64,000 nt of DNA from Mesorhizobium loti. Its GTDB lineage: Bacteria > Pseudomonadota > Alphaproteobacteria > Rhizobiales > Rhizobiaceae. The notes under the pieces are model-generated. The model made no database searches and was not told where the DNA came from. It was given only the letters and a program-made list of their open reading frames with translations. The DNA is taken from contig NZ_QGGH01000001.1 of NCBI RefSeq assembly GCF_003148495.1, positions 826,347 to 890,346 of the forward strand, in the 5' to 3' direction. The translations under genes were made by a program, and so were the position numbers. Shown here in pieces: positions 24,700 through 33,006 of the stretch. Each line of letters begins with the position of its first letter. The first letter of the stretch is position 1.

Positions 24700-25692
24700 A
24701 TGGGATTGCTGGTTGAAGGCAGGTGGCAGGATCGCTGGTATGACACGGCGGACAACGGCGGCAGGTTCGTGCGGACGCACTCGCAATGGCGCGATTGGAT
24801 CACCGTTGACGGAGCGCCGGCCGAAGGCCGGACGCGCGGCTTCAAGGCCGAGCCCGGCCGCTATCATCTCTATGTCTCGCTTGCCTGTCCGTGGGCGCAC
24901 CGGACGTTGATCTTTCGCGCGCTGAAGAAGCTGGAAGGCATCATATCGGTGTCGGTGGTGCATCATTTCATGGGCGCCAACGGCTGGACGTTTTTGGCTG
25001 AGGACGGCGCTACCGGCGATACACTTTACGGCCTCGACTTCCTGCACCAGATCTATGCCAAAGCCGATCCCGCCTATTCGGGCCGGGTGACGGTGCCGGT
25101 GCTGTGGGACAAAAAGGAGCAGACCATCGTTTCCAACGAGTCTTCCGAGATCATCCGCATGCTGAATTCGGCTTTCGACGAATGGGGCGATGCCAGGCTC
25201 GACTTCTATCCCGAGGACCTGCGCCGCGAGATCGACCGCATCAATGCGCTGGTCTATCCCGCGGTCAACAATGGCGTCTACCGCGCCGGCTTCGCCACCA
25301 CGCAACGCGCCTATGAAGAGGCGTTCGGCGAACTGTTCGCGGCGTTGGATACGCTGGAGGAGCGGCTGTCAAAACAGCGCTATCTCGTCGGCAGCCGCAT
25401 CACCGAGGCCGACTGGCGGCTGTTCACCACGCTGGTGCGCTTCGACCCGGTCTATGTCGGCCATTTCAAATGCAATCTGCGCCGCATCGTCGACTATCCG
25501 AACCTGTCCAATTATCTGCGGGATCTCTATCAGGTGCCTGGCGTGGCCGGGACCGTGAACCTGCATCATATCAAGGCGCATTATTACGCCAGCCATCAGA
25601 CGATCAATCCGACGCGGATCGTTCCGGTAGGGCCGGAACTGGATTACGGCGCACGGCATGACCGGGCGCGGTTCGAGCAAGCGGCGGCCTGA
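24700..25692 (+). CDS. Glutathionyl-hydroquinone reductase (ECM4/YqjG-type GST)
   Basis: 330 residues. Xi-class glutathione transferase: long N-terminus, then the thioredoxin-like domain with catalytic Cys63 in ACPWAHR, and an all-helical C-terminal domain (LDTLEERLSKQRYLVG, then ADWRLFTTLVRFDPVY). It reduces glutathionyl-hydroquinones to hydroquinones with release of GSSG, a detoxification step. A perfect AAGGAGAT SD lies before ATG 24700; the much longer frame upstream is antisense to other genes. It ends 1 bp from the convergent Nudix gene. Confidence 0.93.
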   Translation: MGLLVEGRWQDRWYDTADNGGRFVRTHSQWRDWITVDGAPAEGRTRGFKAEPGRYHLYVSLACPWAHRTLIFRALKKLEGIISVSVVHHFMGANGWTFLAEDGATGDTLYGLDFLHQIYAKADPAYSGRVTVPVLWDKKEQTIVSNESSEIIRMLNSAFDEWGDARLDFYPEDLRREIDRINALVYPAVNNGVYRAGFATTQRAYEEAFGELFAALDTLEERLSKQRYLVGSRITEADWRLFTTLVRFDPVYVGHFKCNLRRIVDYPNLSNYLRDLYQVPGVAGTVNLHHIKAHYYASHQTINPTRIVPVGPELDYGARHDRARFEQAAA

Positions 25693-25693
25693 T

Positions 25694-26188
25694 CTACCAG
25701 TAGGGCGAGGGCTGCTCGCCGCCGAAAATCTCGGCGATCCGGCGCAGCGTCGCCGGCGTCGTGCCCTCAGGCAGGCGGTCGAGCGGGAAGAAGCCGGCTT
25801 CGGCGATCTCGTGGTCCGGCAGCTTCGGCGCCGTCTGGCTGAAATGCTCGATCAGGTAGAAGCCGACATGGTCGCGGCGGCTGGCGCGACGATTGAAATG
25901 CATCGACTTCAGCACCGGCGGGGCGGTCAACGCGATGTTGCCTTCCTCGGCCAGTTCGCGTGCCAGTGCCTCGGCAAGCGTCTCACCGACTTCGACGCCG
26001 CCGCCGGGAAGCTGCCAGCCCGGCACATAAGTGTGTCGAATGAGGAAGACGGAATTGGACGCCGTGTCGTGGATCAGGCCGCGCACGCCAAGCGTCATCG
26101 GCCGCCGCAGCACGAAATAGAGATGGAACAGCCTGGCCCTGAGTCCAGCCCAGCCGGTCTGGCGGAAGGCATCTTCAGGTTTCGCCAT
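25694..26188 (-). CDS. Nudix hydrolase
   Basis: 164 residues. The Nudix box GGGVEVGETLAEALARELAEEGNI fits GX5EX7REUXEEXGU and supplies the Mg-binding glutamates. It cleaves a nucleoside diphosphate linked to a moiety X; the sequence gives no clear substrate. The N-terminal basic-hydrophobic helix (ARLFHLYFVLRRPMTLGVRG) is common in rhizobial members. It is convergent with the GST gene and divergent from the phosphoesterase across a short 71-bp gap. Confidence 0.9.
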   Translation of the reverse strand: MAKPEDAFRQTGWAGLRARLFHLYFVLRRPMTLGVRGLIHDTASNSVFLIRHTYVPGWQLPGGGVEVGETLAEALARELAEEGNIALTAPPVLKSMHFNRRASRRDHVGFYLIEHFSQTAPKLPDHEIAEAGFFPLDRLPEGTTPATLRRIAEIFGGEQPSPYW

Positions 26189-26259
26189 CAGCTGCGAAAC
26201 CGTGGGTGGAAAGGAAACCTTGTGTGGAAAGCCGCGCGCCCGTCGCCTATGAAAGAGAA

Positions 26260-27183
26260 ATGTTCAGGCTCGCGCATATTTCCGATGTCCATCTGGGGCC
26301 GCTCCCCGATGTATCCTATCGCGATCTCGCCTCCAAGCGTGTGCTCGGCTATGTCAACTGGCAGCGCAACCGCCGCCGCCATATGCATGACGCCGTCATC
26401 GACACGATCGTGGCCGACATCAAGGCGAACGCGCCTGACCACCTCGCCGTCACCGGCGACCTGGTCAATCTGGCGCTCGACGGCGAGATCGAGATGGCCA
26501 AGCACTGGCTGGAGACGCTGGGATCGCCGCACGATGTTTCGGTCGTTCCGGGCAACCATGACGCCTATGTGCCCGGCGCCTTCGACAAGGTCTGCCGATC
26601 CTGGGCGGCGTGGATGAGCGGCGACGGCGTCAACACGCCGGTCGACCGCAACGCCTTCCCCTATCTGCGCGTGCGCGGCAATGTCGCGCTGATCGGTGTC
26701 TCGACGGCACGCGCCACAGCACCCTTCATGGCCAATGGTTTCTTCATGGAAGGCCAGGCGGAGCGGCTTGGTAAAATCCTCGGGGATACCGCCGGGCAGG
26801 GGCTGTTCCGCGCCATCATGATCCACCATCCGCCGGTGCGCGGCGCGGTCCCGCAGCACAAGCGGCTGTTCGGCATCGCCCGCTTTCACAAGATCATTCG
26901 CCGCCATGGCGCCGAACTTGTGCTGCACGGCCATTCGCATCTGCCGTCGCTGTTCTTCATCGGCGGTCGAGGCGTCAGGATCCCGGCGGTCGGCGTCGCT
27001 GCCGCCGGCCAGGCGCCGGGCGGCAAGCACCCGGCGGCGCAGTACAATCTGTTCGACATCGACGGTGAAAAGGGAAACTGGCGAATCCGACTGACACGGC
27101 GCGGCCTGACCGGGCCGTCCATACCGCCATCCGATCTGCAGACGCTGGAGCTTGGCGTCGAGGCCGCTATGGCCGCAAGTTGA
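26260..27183 (+). CDS. Calcineurin-like metallophosphoesterase
   Basis: 307 residues. All five signature blocks are present: ISDVHLG, TGDLVN, GNHDAY, IHHPP and GHSH, which together hold two metal ions. The layout is that of cAMP phosphodiesterase/ICC-like enzymes, but the natural substrate is unknown. ATG 26260 follows AAGAGAA; a GTG at 26206 would add 18 residues with no conserved sequence. The 3' end overlaps the convergent gene by 17 bp. Confidence 0.9.
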   Translation: MFRLAHISDVHLGPLPDVSYRDLASKRVLGYVNWQRNRRRHMHDAVIDTIVADIKANAPDHLAVTGDLVNLALDGEIEMAKHWLETLGSPHDVSVVPGNHDAYVPGAFDKVCRSWAAWMSGDGVNTPVDRNAFPYLRVRGNVALIGVSTARATAPFMANGFFMEGQAERLGKILGDTAGQGLFRAIMIHHPPVRGAVPQHKRLFGIARFHKIIRRHGAELVLHGHSHLPSLFFIGGRGVRIPAVGVAAAGQAPGGKHPAAQYNLFDIDGEKGNWRIRLTRRGLTGPSIPPSDLQTLELGVEAAMAAS

Positions 27184-27784
27184 CAACCATGGCCACAATG
27201 CGGTCCCAGAACAGGACGACCGACACCACAAGGCCGACCAGTGCGCCGGCAGCGACCAGGCCAAGCCCGGACAGAAAGGCCGACCAGCGTTTGCTGCGCG
27301 TCGTCGCACGCAGTGGCGGTTCGGCTTCCGGGACATCGGCGCGTTTCATGCCGGCGATAGCCGGTTCGACCCCGCCTTCCATCATCCTCTGACGCTCGAC
27401 GATGCGCTCGGCGACATAGCGTGTCACGGAATCGGCAACCGGCTTCATCTCGGTGGATTCGGCAAGCACCACCCGGCCGATGCGGGTGTCCTTGAGGAAG
27501 CGATAGGTGCGGCGGTCGCGTCCCATGGCGACATGGCTGACGGCGTCGATCCACAGGCGCGGCTGCAAGCCGGACGAGACGACAAAGTCGAAATTGTCCA
27601 TGTCGGCGGGAACATCGGCAAAAACCGGCGCTAGCTCGGCGGCAAGCAGATCGAGGCGCATGCGATGCGCCTCGCGCATATCGACGACGACGTCGTCGCG
27701 GTCGGCGAAGGCATTTTTCACATCACGGATGGCATCGGACAGCTTCTTCGACTGGTCGATGGTCTTCTCGCCTGCTTCCTTCAT
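27167..27784 (-). CDS. Conserved protein with a C-terminal membrane anchor, function unknown
   Basis: 205 residues. A charged helical N-terminus (EKTIDQSKKLSDAIRDVKNAF), then a mixed domain with DMDNFDFVVSSGLQPRLWIDAVSHVAMG and DRRTYRFLKDTRIGRVVLAES, which reads as a genuine fold. A single C-terminal transmembrane helix lies at about residues 172-195. That gives a cytoplasmic domain tail-anchored in the inner membrane. I do not recognise the family. It starts with GAGG SD and ATG 27784, and is followed by the alpha/beta hydrolase 110 bp upstream on the same strand. Confidence 0.7.
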   Translation of the reverse strand: MKEAGEKTIDQSKKLSDAIRDVKNAFADRDDVVVDMREAHRMRLDLLAAELAPVFADVPADMDNFDFVVSSGLQPRLWIDAVSHVAMGRDRRTYRFLKDTRIGRVVLAESTEMKPVADSVTRYVAERIVERQRMMEGGVEPAIAGMKRADVPEAEPPLRATTRSKRWSAFLSGLGLVAAGALVGLVVSVVLFWDRIVAMVVNLRP

Positions 27785-27894
27785 CGGCGTTTGCCTCGCG
27801 GGTTTGGTTAACATGGGGTTAACACAGCCGCCGGCAAAATGCACTGGCGAGATCGATGGGATCGAGGCTCAGGAAAATGTTGTGCGCGAAAAGG

Positions 27895-28698
27895 TCAGCT
27901 GGCCGCGGCGGCAAATTTCTGGCGATGTGGCCTGGCGCGGCGCCTGGTGTTGCGGCGAATGATCTCGGCAACGAGCTCGGGCGCTTCCTCGGTCAGCATA
28001 TGGCCGGCCTCCAGCACATGGTGCACGTGAAAATGCGCCGGCAGATCATCCGCCTGGGTAAAGGGCAGCACCGCGTCGTCGGTTCCCCACACCACCATCA
28101 CCGGCATGTTCAGGCTGTCGAGACGATCATGCGGGATGACGCCTTGCCGATCGTCCATGGTCATGGCGACTGCGATCTCGACGAGTTTTTCCAGTTGGCC
28201 GGGTCGCCGGCGCATTTCCCAGAGAGCGTCCACGGTGCGATCGAAGGGCCGGGTCCCTGGCCCCGACATAGCGACGAGGCAGGCCCTGATCTCGGACCGA
28301 TCGGCTGCGCCAGCATAGCGACGCAACAGTGGTCCGTTGATCTCGGGGCCAAGGCCGCCCGGCGCCAGAAGCGTCAGCGAGGCTATTCTTTCGGGCGCAG
28401 CCAACGCCATCAGCGCCGCCACCGCACCGCCCATCGAATGACCCACGAGATGAACGCGCTTCAGGCGACGCTCCGAGAGATCGGCGAGCACGGCCCTTGC
28501 CGCCACCTTGGCCGGACCGGCGGCGGGAAAATCGAGCGACAACCCATGCCCCGGCAGATCATAGGCCAGCGTGTGCGTGGAAGGCGCCAGTGAGGAAATC
28601 ACCTCGCGCCAGACATCGTGGCAGCCGCCGTAACCATGCAGCAGGACGATGGCCTTTGAGCCAACACCCTGTTCGGCGGCAAAAAGCGATGCGGTCAT
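27895..28698 (-). CDS. Alpha/beta hydrolase
   Basis: 267 residues. Oxyanion-hole sequence LLHGYGG, nucleophile elbow GHSMGG with the catalytic Ser, acid in VWGTDDAVLP and the catalytic His in LEAGHMLTEEAP: a complete hydrolase triad. The sequence resembles the esterase/hydrolases fused to dihydrolipoamide acyltransferase domains, such as acetoin-cleavage proteins, but no lipoyl domain is present here. The substrate is unknown. ATG 28698 is used; an upstream in-frame ATG at 28740 lacks conserved sequence. Confidence 0.87.
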   Translation of the reverse strand: MTASLFAAEQGVGSKAIVLLHGYGGCHDVWREVISSLAPSTHTLAYDLPGHGLSLDFPAAGPAKVAARAVLADLSERRLKRVHLVGHSMGGAVAALMALAAPERIASLTLLAPGGLGPEINGPLLRRYAGAADRSEIRACLVAMSGPGTRPFDRTVDALWEMRRRPGQLEKLVEIAVAMTMDDRQGVIPHDRLDSLNMPVMVVWGTDDAVLPFTQADDLPAHFHVHHVLEAGHMLTEEAPELVAEIIRRNTRRRARPHRQKFAAAAS

Positions 28699-28893
28699 GA
28701 AAGCTGAGTTTTTTGCTATTGTCAGGATGCGGAACACCAATTGTGGCTGGATTGCTCCTAGTCCACAGCGATGGCCAGTAAAATTTTCGCGATTTGTACG
28801 GTTGCGGACAGAACTCGGCGCTGACCGGCATCATGCGAAAGAGCGCAGGAAATCCATTGAACGCGGCGCGCTCGATCCGGACGTCGATTGGTG

Positions 28894-30657
28894 TCAGCTT
28901 GGGTTGCCGAGCCCGGCTGCGCGCAGCGCCTGGACCAGCCGCTCGGTCAGGTCGGCCGGATATTTCCGCTCGACGAAGGTCGCGCGCGGATCGGCGGCAA
29001 ATTTAGGGAATTCGGTGGTCAGTTGGGTCAGCAGTGTGCTCACCAGATGGTCCTGTCCGGCAGCCTTGGCGCCGATTAGCCGCGCTGCCAGATAGTGCGA
29101 TTTCGTTGCCGTCGTTCTCAGTGCCATGCTGGCCGCGATGGCCTTGTTCATGTCGCCCTGCATGAACTCACCGACGAACAGCCCGTAATCCCACCATGTC
29201 GAGTGCCCGCTGAAGGTCTCCGCCGCATGGTCGAGGATCGGCGTTCCCTCAGCATAGCGACCGGCGAATATCAGCCCGTAGCCGTAAGCGGCAGCCATGC
29301 CGAGATCATAGGGATTGAGTTCATAGGCCTTGCGCATCCAGCGGATCGCTTCGTCGGTGTTGCCGAGGCGCGAACTGACGTAGCCGTAGGAGCGATGCGC
29401 ATAAGGGCTTGTCGGCCCCATCTGCACGCCGCGATGGGCAAACTCCACGGCTTTTTCAATCGTCGCATTGGGCGGATAGGCGTAATGATCGGAGACCGCC
29501 TCGAGATGCAGGGAGGCAAGTTCCGAATAAACGAGCGAGGATTTCGTGCCGCCATTGGCCAGCTTCTCGAGGCAGCGATAGGCAGCCTCATGGGTCCTGG
29601 CGTTCTGGTCGAGATAATATTTGTCGTTGAGCAGCAGGCATTGCGTCAGACCGTTCGGCGCGCCGGTCTGCTCGATGTAGTTGTAGATCGTGCCCGAGGC
29701 GGGAAGCGCCGAGCTCAGCATGTCGGCGATACGGTCTTCGACCGCGGCAGGTGCGCTGTCGGCAGGGGTCAGATTGCGCGAAAGAAGCACCCGTCCGGAC
29801 GCCATGCTTTGCAGCTCGATGGTGATGTCGCCGGCGTCCGGTCCGGGCAAGATGTCGAATATGAAGCTCGTGGTTTCGTCGGCCGGATCGGTGGCGGTGT
29901 CGCGGCCGATGAAGTCGATCGTATCGAAGCCGCTCAGGCCGGCGCGCAGCGACGCGGCGACACGGCTGGCGTAGGTGCCTTCAGCCTTGAGGCCGATATA
30001 GACTTGCGGCAGGGCGTCAGCCATTGCCGATGGCACGATGCTTCCGGTTGCGCCGGCGGTCTCGAGCGTTGCCGACATGTCGCCGCCTGCCAACAAGGCA
30101 CTGCTGCCCTGACGAAGGATCAGCACCCCCAGCATGGCGATGACCAGGGCGATCGCGATCCAGAAAAAGCGGAGATGGCGCGCCACCGAGGGGGCGGGCG
30201 AAGACGGTATGGAAGCCAGCGATGCCGCGTGCAGCATGCCCGTGCTGGCGTCGTTGGGCGGATCGGCGGATACAGCGCCGTCGAGCTTGAGTTCGGGGAC
30301 ATCCGGCAGCCGGATTGCATTCAATTCATAGGCAGGAACATAGCCGCCGCGCGGAATGGCGATGCGGACGGGTTCGGCGATGCCCTCATTGGCAAAATAA
30401 TGCTGCAGAAGCTCGCGCAGCCTGCCTGCCTGCACGCGCACCACGGCATCGGTCGACGGATCGAAATCGCCGTCCTTGCCGAACACATCCATGGCAATGG
30501 AGAAGCCCTTGAGCCTGTCGCCTTCGCCGGCCTGTTCACGTTCGACAAGATAACGCAGCAGCTTGCGCGCACGCTCGGACCGGCCGAACGTTTGGCTGGC
30601 AAGCAGTCGCTCCAGTGTCTCGCGCACTGCGGGGGCGGCAGGCGTGGCATGCTGCAA
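28894..30657 (-). CDS. Membrane-bound winged-helix/TPR regulatory protein
   Basis: 587 residues. The N-terminal 110 residues form the DNA-binding-like domain of proteins often labelled adenylate cyclase: SERARKLLRYLVE, GFSIAMDVFGKDGDFDPSTDAVVRVQAGRLRELL and IPRGGYVPAY. One transmembrane helix lies at about residues 163-182, then a periplasmic or external region ending in TPR-like repeats (residues 370-560; RWMRKAYELNPYDLGMAAAYGYGL). There is no cyclase catalytic domain, so it is probably a CadC-like one-component sensor or a scaffold. The target is unknown. It lies 184 bp downstream of the leuA stop on the same strand. Confidence 0.75.
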   Translation of the reverse strand: MQHATPAAPAVRETLERLLASQTFGRSERARKLLRYLVEREQAGEGDRLKGFSIAMDVFGKDGDFDPSTDAVVRVQAGRLRELLQHYFANEGIAEPVRIAIPRGGYVPAYELNAIRLPDVPELKLDGAVSADPPNDASTGMLHAASLASIPSSPAPSVARHLRFFWIAIALVIAMLGVLILRQGSSALLAGGDMSATLETAGATGSIVPSAMADALPQVYIGLKAEGTYASRVAASLRAGLSGFDTIDFIGRDTATDPADETTSFIFDILPGPDAGDITIELQSMASGRVLLSRNLTPADSAPAAVEDRIADMLSSALPASGTIYNYIEQTGAPNGLTQCLLLNDKYYLDQNARTHEAAYRCLEKLANGGTKSSLVYSELASLHLEAVSDHYAYPPNATIEKAVEFAHRGVQMGPTSPYAHRSYGYVSSRLGNTDEAIRWMRKAYELNPYDLGMAAAYGYGLIFAGRYAEGTPILDHAAETFSGHSTWWDYGLFVGEFMQGDMNKAIAASMALRTTATKSHYLAARLIGAKAAGQDHLVSTLLTQLTTEFPKFAADPRATFVERKYPADLTERLVQALRAAGLGNPS

Positions 30658-30841
30658 GTGTCGATCCTCTCGAAGTCGGCACAGGTTGAGGCGCGATCAT
30701 ATAGGTCCCGCACCACCACACAAGTATACACCCCATTATGCGATCGCGTACCCCACCGGATAATTCGACGGTGGTTAATGGCCGAAAGATCGGAACCGAT
30801 CACCCGGTTGGGACGGTCCCGATCCTTGTTCTGGCCGTGCG

Positions 30842-32581
30842 TCAGCCGGCTTTCTTGCCGACGATACGGTTGGCGGCGGACATCACCGCTTCCAGCGAGG
30901 CGGCGACGATGTTGGTGTTGATGCCGGCACCGAACAGCTTGCCACCAGGATATTCCATCTCGACATAGGAGATGGCCGACGCGTTCGAGCCGCGCTGCAA
31001 CGAGTGCTCGGAATAGTCGAGCACCGACATCTCGACACCGAGATGACGCGACAGCGCATCGACGAAGCCGTCGATCGGACCGGTGCCTGTGCCCGTAATC
31101 GTCACTTCCTTACCCTGGTCGAGGATGACCGCCTCGACCACGCGCCGGCCCTTGATTTCGGTGCTGGGATAGGTCTGGTGATCGAGGAATTTCAGCCGCG
31201 CGGCAGGCTGATCGACATAGGTCTCGAGAAAGCGCTCGTAGATGCGCCGGGCCGGCACTTCCTTGCCCTCGGCATCGGTGATCGCCTGGATTTCCTGGCT
31301 GAATTCGATCTGCAGATTGCGCGGCAAATTGAGGCCGTAATCGGCCTGCAGCACATAGGCGATACCGCCCTTGCCGGACTGCGAGTTGATGCGGATGATG
31401 GCTTCGTAGCTGCGTCCGACATCGGCCGGATCGATCGGCAGATAGGGCACCTCCCATACGCTCGTGTTGGCCTTCTTCAGCGCCTTCATGCCTTTGTTGA
31501 TGGCATCCTGGTGCGAGCCGGAAAAGGCGGTGTAGACGAGTTCACCGACATAGGGGTGGCGTTCGGGGATCTTCAACTGGTTCGAATATTCGTAGACGTC
31601 CTTCATCCGGTTGATGTCGGAGCAGTCGATCAAGGGATCGACACCTTGCGTGTACATGTTGAGCGCCAGCGTGACGATGTCGACATTGCCGGTGCGCTCG
31701 CCATTGCCGAACAGCGTGCCTTCGACGCGATCGGCGCCGGCCATCAGGCCGAGTTCGGTGGTGGCGATGCCGGTGCCGCGGTCATTGTGCGGATGCAACG
31801 AGACCAGCAGGTTCTCCCTGTTGTCGAGGTTGCGGCACATCCATTCGATGCGGTCGGCATAGATGTTGGGCGTCGACATCTCGACCGTCGACGGCAGGTT
31901 GACGATCAGCTTGTTGTCCGCCGTCGGCCTGACGATCTCGGTGACGGCGTTGCAGATCTCCAGCGCCACTTCGAGCTCGGTGCCGGTAAAGCTCTCCGGC
32001 GAATATTCGAAGCGAAAGCCGCCGCCGGCCTTGGCCGCCATGTCGGTGATCATCTTGGCCGCGTCGGTGGCGATGCGCTTGATGCCGCCGACGTCCTTTT
32101 CGAAGACGACGCGGCGCTGCAATTCGCTGGTCGAATTGTAGAAATGGACGATCGGGTTGGTGGCGCCCTTGAGCGCCTCGAAGGTGCGGGTGATCAGCTC
32201 CGGCCGGCACTGCACCAGAACCTGGAGCGAGACATCGGCGGGTACGTTACCTTCCTCGATGCACCAGCGGGCAAAGTCGAAATCGGTCTGCGAGGCCGAG
32301 GGGAAGCCGATCTCGATCTCCTTGAAGCCCATGTCGAGCAGCAGGCCGAACATGCGCGCCTTGCGCTCGTGGCCCATCGGATCGATCAGCGCCTGGTTGC
32401 CGTCGCGCAGGTCGACCGAGCACCAGATCGGCGCCTTGTCGATGACCTTCGAGGGCCAGGTGCGGTCGGTGAGGCCAACGGTGGGATAGGGCTGATATTT
32501 GCGGGCCGCGTCGGGCATGCCCCGGGCTGCATCCTTGCCGGCTACCGCGGCATCGGAGCGGATCTCTTCTCGTGCGTTCAT
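30842..32581 (-). CDS. leuA: 2-isopropylmalate synthase, long form (LeuA type 2)
   Basis: 579 residues. TIM barrel with DLRDGNQAL (metal and substrate Asp, Arg) and the metal site HPHNDRGTG, then a linker and the C-terminal regulatory domain that binds leucine (VVEAVILDQGKEVTITGTGTGPIDG). The first committed step of leucine synthesis: condensation of acetyl-CoA with 2-oxoisovalerate. The length and KYQPYPTVGLTDRTWP N-terminus match the type 2 synthases of actinobacteria and many rhizobia. SD GGGAG before ATG 32581. Upstream lie a Leu-rich leader peptide and RNA hairpins, so expression is likely leucine-sensitive. Confidence 0.96.
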   Translation of the reverse strand: MNAREEIRSDAAVAGKDAARGMPDAARKYQPYPTVGLTDRTWPSKVIDKAPIWCSVDLRDGNQALIDPMGHERKARMFGLLLDMGFKEIEIGFPSASQTDFDFARWCIEEGNVPADVSLQVLVQCRPELITRTFEALKGATNPIVHFYNSTSELQRRVVFEKDVGGIKRIATDAAKMITDMAAKAGGGFRFEYSPESFTGTELEVALEICNAVTEIVRPTADNKLIVNLPSTVEMSTPNIYADRIEWMCRNLDNRENLLVSLHPHNDRGTGIATTELGLMAGADRVEGTLFGNGERTGNVDIVTLALNMYTQGVDPLIDCSDINRMKDVYEYSNQLKIPERHPYVGELVYTAFSGSHQDAINKGMKALKKANTSVWEVPYLPIDPADVGRSYEAIIRINSQSGKGGIAYVLQADYGLNLPRNLQIEFSQEIQAITDAEGKEVPARRIYERFLETYVDQPAARLKFLDHQTYPSTEIKGRRVVEAVILDQGKEVTITGTGTGPIDGFVDALSRHLGVEMSVLDYSEHSLQRGSNASAISYVEMEYPGGKLFGAGINTNIVAASLEAVMSAANRIVGKKAG

Positions 32582-32591
32582 CGTCGTTTCT

Positions 32592-32721
32592 CCCGGCGGC
32601 TCATGGATCCACCTTCAGGTGGATTGATGGCGAGCGGCGCCTTTACCAGAATTTCGTTCGCGTGATGTGACTTGGCAAGGAGCATGCGCTTGCGCGGCGG
32701 TTCGACCGCCGGGCGCTCCTT
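32592..32721 (-). promoter_or_regulatory. Candidate leucine-responsive RNA attenuator of leuA
   Basis: Between the leader stop and leuA the minus-strand RNA can form several competing structures. (1) Hairpin CGGCGGT-tcg-ACCGCCG (32711-32695). (2) An outer stem AAGGAGC/GCTCCTT (32721-32715 with 32683-32677) around it. (3) Hairpin ATCCACCT-ga-AGGTGGAT (32624-32607). (4) CCCGGCGG (32713-32706), perfectly complementary to CCGCCGGG (32599-32592), which includes the GGG of the leuA SD. No poly-U tract follows any stem, so control would be at translation initiation and not at transcription termination. This is inferred from sequence. Confidence 0.55.
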
Positions 32722-32837
32722 CAGCGAACCCGGCGATCGCCGATAAGGCCGAGAAGAAGCAGGGTGGAAGCCAGCGCGCGCACGGTCTCGCCGGAAAAAC
32801 CGGTCGGACGGGAAGCGTTGGTGGCGCGCGTGTTCAT
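32721..32837 (-). CDS. Leucine leader peptide upstream of leuA
   Basis: 38 codons. The C-terminal part reads LASTLLLLGLIGDRRVR, with four consecutive Leu codons (CTG CTT CTT CTC) and two more nearby. The stop TGA overlaps the first stem of the leuA attenuator region, and the gap to leuA is 139 bp. A run of leucine codons in a short frame directly before leuA, on the same strand, is the standard layout of attenuation control: a ribosome stalled by low leucyl-tRNA would change the RNA fold. It has no similarity to a functional protein. No strong SD was seen upstream of the ATG. Confidence 0.75.
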   Translation of the reverse strand: MNTRATNASRPTGFSGETVRALASTLLLLGLIGDRRVR

Positions 32838-33006
32838 GGCGGTTCTCATACAGGAGCGGCTTGTGAGAGGCAAGTGGGGGCCACAGGGCGGGCCGTGATC
32901 CGTCGGATATTATCCGAACGTGGGTGCTCTTCCCCAGGCGCTGCAAATGCGCCAGACTTGGGCATCGACGGGGTTGCGATGTCCCGTCGCCGGGAGGGAG
33001 TCGTCC

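Noticed and set aside
29095..32665. Two long plus-strand frames over the TPR protein and leuA
   Set aside because: Antisense shadows with biased composition.
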